A DNA stretch of 64,000 nt, from NCBI GenBank assembly GCA_032821775.1, contig JAVLRN010000004.1, forward strand, positions 1,736,001 through 1,800,000, in the 5' to 3' direction. Made by a program: the position numbers and the translations under genes. Under the pieces are notes generated by a model. It ran no database searches. It was not told the origin of the DNA and saw nothing but the letters and a program-made list of their open reading frames with translations. How positions within the stretch are numbered: position 1 is the stretch's first letter; every line of letters begins with the position of its first letter. Below, one piece after another: positions 57,310-64,000 of the stretch. This DNA comes from Sanguinoderma infundibulare (lineage: Eukaryota > Basidiomycota > Agaricomycetes > Polyporales > Polyporaceae).

Positions 57310-58616
57310 TTAAGAATCATTCTTCCACTCGTCTGGGTCCACATCCACCAGTTCCTTCGCAACATAGCATGTACCCCCATCCTCGCTCCACGACATCAAT
57401 GCGCGGCTATCGCTCACGCAGAGCCACACAGTGATAGGCTCCAGCACCGCGAGGAGTTGGCACTGGTACGCCCGCCAGGCCCACTCGAAGTCGCCGATGC
57501 GATCGAAGTACGCAAACCTCCACGCAGGTGCCCAGACGAGGGTTTCCAACGCGGGAAGGTGTAGTGTCGCTATCATAGGCATCCCTGGTGTGTCGATCGC
57601 GGTTAGACCGGTATCGTCCTGCTCATTGTGCGTTAGCTGCGTTTTAGTGGATACGAGAAGAAGTTGCGCACCATCGTGGCATCATCTCTGACTTCAAGGT
57701 ATTCCAAGCGATGCATCTGAAGCACTGCGCATATCCTCGCTGGAGATTGCCAGCTGTAGGAGCGAGCGAAGTAACGGAACAAACGAAGACGGCGCAACGT
57801 CTCGCCGAACACGGCTGAGATCACGCTGTAAACGCCGACGTCCATGGATCCCCGGACGAGGTCCAGGGTCATGCACGTCAGAGACGGTACAGGGCCACGA
57901 AAGCACCTTGCGAACGAAGTAGTAGTACTAAGGGTCTGCAGTGTAGGAAGATTTTCAACTGAGAGCGACGGAAGGGCATGGTAGTGCCCCGCCGCACTCA
58001 ACGGATGGAGCCGGGGTAGCTCAATGTGAAGAGAAGTGACTTTCGGCAAGCGAGCCAGAAGCCAATCTAGGTCTGCCGCCGTCTTGGGCGACATCGGTAA
58101 CCCTGACGTCCAGGACAGCATCAACCTCTTTACTTTCTGCCTCCGTGTCCTCCCAAACCGATCGACGATTTGGTTTGAGAGGCACGTGCGGAAGGATGCA
58201 AGACCGCGCGGTGACAATACCTTTATGGAGTTCACGAAGCGGAACTCCTCGGCGAAGGTCGACATGAACGTGCACGTCTGGGCCAACAGCGCAAGGGCCG
58301 CCTCGTCGTCCAGGCTCGCACAGACCTTCTCTTTGAGCTCCAATGGGAGACTGAAGAGGGCGGTAGGTCGTTGACCAGGCAAACTGTGAGCGACGTCGAA
58401 GGCCGAGTCGGCCTGGTGGGATGGTTGGCGTTGCATCACGAGTGCTGGAGGGTTGATAATTCGCAAAGTTCGTTTCTCCTTCTGTGCCATAAACTTTCAT
58501 GAGCACATATAGTGTAAGAAACGCGTTCAACTTACTCGGTAGAACGACAACAGTTCATTGATTGCGGCGTTCGCATCAGCGTAGCCGTTCTCGTACATGG
58601 ATGGCTGGCTCGGCAT
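57310..58616 (-). CDS. F-box protein 1
   Basis: Exons 58536-58616, 57672-58481 and 57310-57618, all joined in phase 0, give 399 residues. It begins MPSQPSMYENGYADANAAIN, an N-terminal helix (ELLSFYR). The F-box lies near residues 60-100: TALFSLPLELKEKVCASLDD, EAALALLAQTCTFMSTFAEE. Leucine-rich-type segments follow: KVKRLMLSWTSGLPMSPKTA, LPKVTSLHIELPRLHPLS, LRRLRLFRYFARSY and HRLEYLEVRDDATM. F-box proteins dock Skp1 and bring targets to SCF ubiquitin ligases, which is a family inference. Its neighbour at 59214-60548 has the same length and intron phases. Confidence 0.85.
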
Positions 58617-59213
58617 GGCTTGGAGGCATATGGGAAAGGGAGAGAAGTTGAGGCTGTTGGCTGTCGCAGGCTGGCGAACTCGGTGACTGGATGATGATTG
58701 AAAGGATAGAAACGAACCCAAATAGACGCGGGAGCATGTCCCCTGCCGGCGGATGCCGCTCGGCTAATGCTTGAACACGTGCCCACCAGTCTGTTTATAT
58801 TTCCCACCGGGCGAGCCTGTGCGAGCCTGTGTGGGTCCTCATAATACTTGTGACCTATACAAACTTCCTGACTGTCCTAACGCAAGCTAGAGTATTGTAT
58901 TCAGATGACTTTTCGTTGAAACAAACGAGCAAATCAACAAAATTGGGAGGCTCTATGGCGATTCAAGACCTAACCTATATCTATCTTCGAAGTTCAGGGA
59001 AGGGAGAGATGGACATTTCTCATGTTTCCCCCACTACGGGAAATATAGACCATATAATGTGACAGGGCCCAAAACCACCGCACTCAGACATATGCTGTTC
59101 TCGTCCTCATAGCCTACACACCCAGTAAGTTCATCAGCCAACCAAATCAGGGCAGCATGAGCGTACCTTCATGCAGCTCGTGAACGTCTTACCCCGATAG
59201 TGCGAGCCACGCA

Positions 59214-60548
59214 CTACGCCCTACACCACGCCTCCCGATCCACAGTGACTAGGTCTGGAGCCCTGTAACGACAGCCATCCTCCTTGCTCCAAGCCAAGAC
59301 TGCGTGTGTGTAGTTCACGCAGATCCCCAGCAAGATCGGTTCCAGGATCGCGAGTAGGTGGCACTGGAATGCCTTCAGCGAAGCCTCGAACCGGACCGAG
59401 TGCGATGAATACGCCAATTTCCATGCTGGAGCCCAGGTCAATATCTTCAACGCCGGGACTCCAGCCTTGGCGTGCATGCACAGAAGAGGATTGTCGGCGA
59501 TGAAATCCACTGTGTCGAGGCCCGTCTCGTCCTAGACGTCATCATGGATCAGTACCGCACGATCGTGCTTGGAGACATCATGTAACTATAGACTTACGGT
59601 TGTCGCCTCATCCCAAATCTCGAGGTATTCCAACCTGGGCGCGATCAAGCCATCGCACACCCTTGCAGGAGATTGCTTCCCGTATCCGTGATTGAAGTAG
59701 CGGAAGAGACGGAGCCGCTCGAGCGTGTCGCCGAACGTGCGCGAGATTGTCGTCAAGATCCCGGTGTCCAGGTCGTCGACGAGGTCGATGGAGAGATGCG
59801 CCAACATCGGGGTCGGTCTGCGGAGGAAGCGTACCATCGAGTCGGTCGTGGAAAGAGTGCGGACGGAGGATAGACAGCCGAGAGAAATCGCGCTTGCGGT
59901 GAACTCGTAGAATCGGGGCGTGTTGTGGCCCTCGGGTGTGGGGATATCCAGGGATAGAGACACCGCGTGTGGGACGTGCTCTAGCACCCACCTCAGGTCA
60001 GCGGCAGTCGCAGGACTGGTGGGCGCCGTAGTCCAGGCGAGAGAAAGATTGCGCAACCTTTGCGCTCGCGTCCTGCCCATCCTATCGATCATGGCGTTGG
60101 AAAGGGACGATCGAATGGACGCGAGTGCAGATGGGGACCGGATGACGACTTCGTGGTATCGGTATTCCTCCGTGAAACTTGTCATGAACCGACAGGTCTG
60201 GGACAAGCTTGCCAAGTCGTGCTCATCAATCTTCAGTACGATCTTGTCCTTGAGCTCCGTTGGGAGGGAGAAAAGTGCTTGCGCCGGTTGGTCTCGGACG
60301 ATGAAATGGTCTTGCCAATACCAGGACTCTGGAACGGGTGTCCTTCGTTGGATGGGCGAAGGAAGTCGGCTGTGATTACGTGGTGCGTTGCGCCTCCTTT
60401 GCTTCATCCGCTTAACGCCAGTCTCAGTCGCGCAAGCCCAACAGCCAAGACGAATGCGGAAATGACATACCTTGTAGTGGGTGAGCAACTCGGCGATCGC
60501 GTTGCTCGCGTCAGCGTAGTCTCTTTCGAATTCGTGTTGCTTGCTCAT
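59214..60548 (-). CDS. F-box protein 2 (tandem sister of F-box protein 1)
   Basis: Exons 60471-60548, 59598-60401 and 59214-59531, all in phase 0, also give 399 residues. It begins MSKQHEFERDYADASNAIAE. The F-box reads QALFSLPTELKDKIVLKIDE, HDLASLSQTCRFMTSFTEEY. Later pieces mirror the sister gene: RLRNLSLAWTTAPTSPATAA, LERLRLFRYFNHGYGKQSPA, RLEYLEIWDEATT, and ALKILTWAPAWKLAYSSHSV in the last exon. The two are a clear tandem duplication that has since diverged strongly in sequence while the structure was kept. It is probably an SCF adaptor with its own target. The acceptor of intron 1 (ATGAAG) is chosen for frame and is the least sure point. Confidence 0.85.
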
Positions 60549-63410
60549 TGGGGGATTGGCTCATGGGGGTAGGGGAGGGAGAGCTTGCTTTTGTCCTCAG
60601 TGGGCGATATTCTCTGCGGGATGAACAGGTAGTACTGGGGAAAGAGAGATAGAGCAACTTGAACGGCGCGTAGTGGGTCTCGGCGGATGCCGCCGGCTAC
60701 CACAACACGTGTGCCCCCCTTCCTCGCCCAGTAACACTGACAATAGTATTGCTTGTCGCTTCCCCAACGACTTTAACTGCAAAAACGCGATAGATATCGC
60801 GTGAGGATGAGGCCCCGTGGCACGCGTTTGTGGACATGCTTGCAACGTGATCGCGTTAACCATGCATATGGGCGTTTAAATTACATCTACTTAGCAAGAT
60901 GCATAAGGGAAGATAGTTAACGGTGATGAGCGCGGCCGCGAGTCACAAAAACGCATCGCGCAGATATGATAACTTTCCAGACGCAAGGCTATTCCGCCCA
61001 TGAAAGAGCAAGCCTCATCGATGCGAAGGCTCTCGAGCATAAATGACCTCAAATCTCGGCCGGAGGTGCCAGTCACTCGCGTTCGGAACACATGTTTTAG
61101 AGACTCAAGCACTCTGTTTTCATGACCGAAATCCAGATATGTATTCCTTTGGAAATGGCTGGATGCACATGCCAGGTCATGGCCTCCAGGAAAATTTTCA
61201 GACTGGAAAGAGTTCGTGAGCGGTCAAATCAAATCCACCGACAGGCGGGGACCGCACAAAGAAATGTCATCAACAATCCTTTCCCTGATGTACTGAAGCA
61301 GGCTGAAGCTTGAGGGAAAGCCTTACGCTTCTGATTGCGGAGGAGGGAGTGGTCCCGAAAGAGTCTCGGTATCGTGCCCTCCACCGGGACCACCTAGCCT
61401 CCGATAACAACGCCTGAGAAACATGCCTGGGTGATGGACGGCATAGCGAATCATGCAGTTGCAAAAAAGTGTGGTGTAATATTTTTGTAGAGGGGTAGAC
61501 CGGAAGATTGGGCGAGATGGAGGTCGGAACTTTGGCCAGGGGAATTGACAAAAACGTGGCACATACCGTGGGTTCATGAGCAACCGCCCGCTCCTACTAG
61601 ACTTAAACTGCACAGATGCAGCAATCGCCGACCATTACACAGAAAGCATCAAGGATTGCAGTCACCAGTGCCATGCAATGGGCTCGAAGTAAGAGTTTAT
61701 GCCAAATGCATAACTTGAAGGAAGGTGATGACCGCAAGGCATACTGTCCCAGACGTAGATATGTCCGAGTGCATAATAGAGCAAAAGAGTGTAGACAAGT
61801 CAGGAAGATCGTCGATAGTCAGGTTGGTATCTGCTGCAGCTGGCAGAGCGGCGCCATGACCGTCGAGATTGTGGCACCGCGGCCCGTGTTGCACCGTGGG
61901 CGCTAACGGCATGATCACTTGCTACTGGCACTTGTAGCAGACCGACGCCGACAAAGCAACGCCCACCACTCACCCTGGATACACATCCACCGGGCAGTAT
62001 TCAATGCGCACCGCTGTGTATTTCGAACGTTATTCATGTCGGTATGGACTTCGGTATTCCGCAGCGGCATGCTGATCATGGTGTACTTACAGTTAACCGT
62101 CACAACAAGACCGATGACCGATGCAGACCGACGCGAGCTGGTGTGGCGCGATGACTGGCGCAGAGTGACGAATATCAACTTTTGGGAAGTGATTGGAACG
62201 CGAGAACTGACTCGAGGTCTTTGGGTCGGCATGGTGTGCGGCTGGGAACCTGATCAAGCATCTTATACCAGTCCGCAACGCATACATCCACATCAACTTT
62301 CCTGCATGCGTTGACAGTTCGACGGGCACCACTCCGAGCCCCCACCTCCATCTCCTTTCCATCACGAACGACTACGCGGAACTCTGTAACTCTTCTGAGC
62401 ACCCTTGACGCATCGCGAAGCAAGCAGGCCCCCCCCCCATGGTTTTCATCAGCCTCGCCGCGAGTTGGCACTCGACTCTTGGGCGTGATCCTCGCATGGT
62501 GCGTGTCTCGAGTTCCGGCATTCTGCTTATTGAAGCCTTCGTTCAATGTTTGTTCCGCTAAGGACGCAGGAGACGCAATCCGGAGTGAGTGGCGTCATTG
62601 AGCGTTTGCCACGCGAACGTTTCGATGGGCGCAAGATATCGGGCACGTCGGTAACAGGCGTACCTGTGCTGCGAGCAGCTTGTCCGGACTTAGCGGGTGC
62701 CTTTAGGCGACATCGTCAGAAGACTCGCACACGTCCTGCTTGCTGTTGCTTCTCGTGAGAGCATCATGCCTTCATTCGTCGTTCGCCAACGTTCGTCGGT
62801 CCGCAGAACAACCCAACCCAGAAAAGGGCATTTTCTAGGGTTTATAGCGAAAGTACGTTCAGATGCGGCGGGTCCTGGGAGCTGTGCAACTTACCATATA
62901 TCGTAGCACTCTTCGTGGCGTTTGATCAAAGCCATTCAATCACCACCTCCGCCCTGTGTTGCAACGGCCAGATGCTATAAGAGCATGTAGCTGTTTGTCA
63001 GCTCACCATCGGGACGGCGAGCTCTTAACGTTCTGGAACGTCGGCCGTACGAGCTTCATATCAGGACGGCGTCCGAGTCGACGACGACAATCAATATTTG
63101 TCTCTCCGGCGCGTCCTCGGCTGTTCCGTAAACCGTCATGACAAAGATGGAAGCGCATGGTCATGCACATGCGTGGGTGTTCGCTCCATCTAGTTTGAAG
63201 TCTATGGACTGATCCATCAACCCGCATGCAGAGTGTACAATGCGTACAAAGTACTTATTTCCGTGACTGTCCACATCTGCTGCGCCGACGGCCAATCAGT
63301 GCTCCGGCGTTCACACATCCGATGGGTTGACACCAGATCTTCCTGGATATGATGCGATGGTGTTCCTGTCTTCGCTGTGCGTGCGGCGACCAGGTCAGCC
63401 GCGTCTGCAG
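60549..63410. other. Intergenic stretch with no recognised gene
   Basis: Short frames on both strands (for example 61919-62314 and 62175-62546) lack recognisable motifs. A run of C occurs near 62429-62438. The F-box 2 promoter should lie at the left end. Confidence 0.45.
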
Positions 63411-63414
63411 CCGG

Positions 63415-63421
63415 TATATAT
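63415..63421 (+). promoter_or_regulatory. TATA box of the phospholipase B gene
   Basis: TATATAT, 103 nt before the ATG at 63524, followed by C-rich sequence. Confidence 0.75.
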
Positions 63422-63523
63422 TACCCGCCTCGCTGCCTGAGCTTGACTGCCACTCCTCGAGTTCTGCGCCCCCACGTCTCCCAGGCCGACGGATTCACGC
63501 AGGGAGATCCGCAATCCCTAATC

Positions 63524-64000
63524 ATGCGTGTAGTACTCTCTCTCGTCCTCTATCTTACCTCCGTCTCCCTGGGAGCCGCAGCGCAGTTGGCTGCTGCAGT
63601 CGCATACGCGCCGACCCTACAAGCCTGTCCTCATGGCACCTCCCTCGTCCGTCGCGTCGGCTGCAACGCGGGAAAGCAGTCTCTCAGCGCTGGAGAAGCC
63701 CAATATATTGCTGCGCGGAAGTCCCACGTTACCCCAGACGCATGGAGGAAGTACCTGATCAGCGTACAGAGGCACACCGAGGTCGCGCTCCCGCACTACG
63801 TCGACGAGCTGCTCCTGGGATCGTGGGGGAAAGATGCGCTACCGAATCTGGGGATCGCGACGAGCGGTGGCGGGTATCGCGCGGCCATCTTCGGTGCGGG
63901 GATCCTCAACGCGGTCGACGGTCGCAACCAGACATCCGTGCGCGCGGGCACAGGAGGCCTCCTACAAGCCGCGACGTACCTTTCTGGCCTCTCGGGCGGG
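63524..64000 (+). CDS. Secreted lysophospholipase / phospholipase B (5' part)
   Basis: The open frame runs 159 codons to the window edge with no intron so far. The signal peptide is [20 protein letters not shown]. The mature part opens with [20 protein letters not shown], shared by fungal phospholipase B enzymes. [20 protein letters not shown] is the glycine-rich oxyanion motif, and SGLSGG at the very end of the window holds the nucleophile serine (GxSGG). The family removes acyl chains from phospholipids and lysophospholipids outside the cell, usually as a GPI-anchored or secreted glycoprotein. The Asp and Arg parts of the active site lie beyond the window. The start is set by the signal peptide and the TATA box 103 nt upstream. 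Confidence 0.92.
   Translation, partial: MRVVLSLVLYLTSVSLGAAAQLAAAVAYAPTLQACPHGTSLVRRVGCNAGKQSLSAGEAQYIAARKSHVTPDAWRKYLISVQRHTEVALPHYVDELLLGSWGKDALPNLGIATSGGGYRAAIFGAGILNAVDGRNQTSVRAGTGGLLQAATYLSGLSGG

Noticed and set aside
1..64000. tRNA, rRNA or LTR retrotransposon genes
   Set aside because: No convincing tRNA arms, rRNA stretches, or retroviral-type polymerase motifs were noticed on either strand by eye; a covariance-model scan was not possible.

Overview
The window looks like nuclear DNA of a basidiomycete fungus, most likely an agaricomycete of the polypore type. Genes are split by many introns of about 45-65 nt with GT...AG ends. Promoters carry TATA boxes about 100 nt before the start codon and pyrimidine-rich leaders. 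Several families are typical of these fungi: BTB proteins with a 'DGNI' start, F-box proteins, seven-helix membrane proteins, and an aryl-alcohol-dehydrogenase-type aldo-keto reductase. There are no bacterial operons, no CRISPR array, and I recognised no tRNA or rRNA gene. Gene models were spliced by hand, so starts and small exons are less certain than the overall calls.

Layout. 0-11 kb and 49-56 kb are built from the same duplicated blocks: an unrecognised two-exon gene ('family X'), a multi-exon membrane gene ('7TM'), and an aldo-keto reductase. The left reductase copy is dead and the right one is intact. Family X has five full copies (505, 7289, 17121, 28393, 52639) and one broken copy (47296), each with the same promoter and 3' flank. 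At 11-13.5 kb lies decayed sequence. At 13.86-15.4 kb is a secreted proline-rich repeat protein. At 18.7-21.8 kb are frameshifted remains of an AT-hook-like gene and an F-box gene. At 21.9-24.3 kb is a COQ8-type atypical kinase of ubiquinone synthesis. At 24.5-32.4 kb is a BTB cluster (two good genes and one pseudogene) with a family X copy inside it. At 33.3-36.0 kb is a 14-helix-type MFS exporter. At 39-40 kb is an uncharacterised fungal protein. At 42.3-46.7 kb is glycogen phosphorylase. At 57.3-60.5 kb are two sister F-box genes, each 399 codons. At 63.5 kb a secreted phospholipase B gene runs off the end.

How it fits together. Conserved single-copy housekeeping genes (COQ8, glycogen phosphorylase) sit among fast-turning families: substrate adaptors (BTB, F-box), membrane proteins and family X. 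The most striking pattern is that family X and the 7TM gene often lie tail to tail with shared spacer DNA. This suggests a two-gene block that has been copied, inverted and partly eroded several times. What family X does is unknown.
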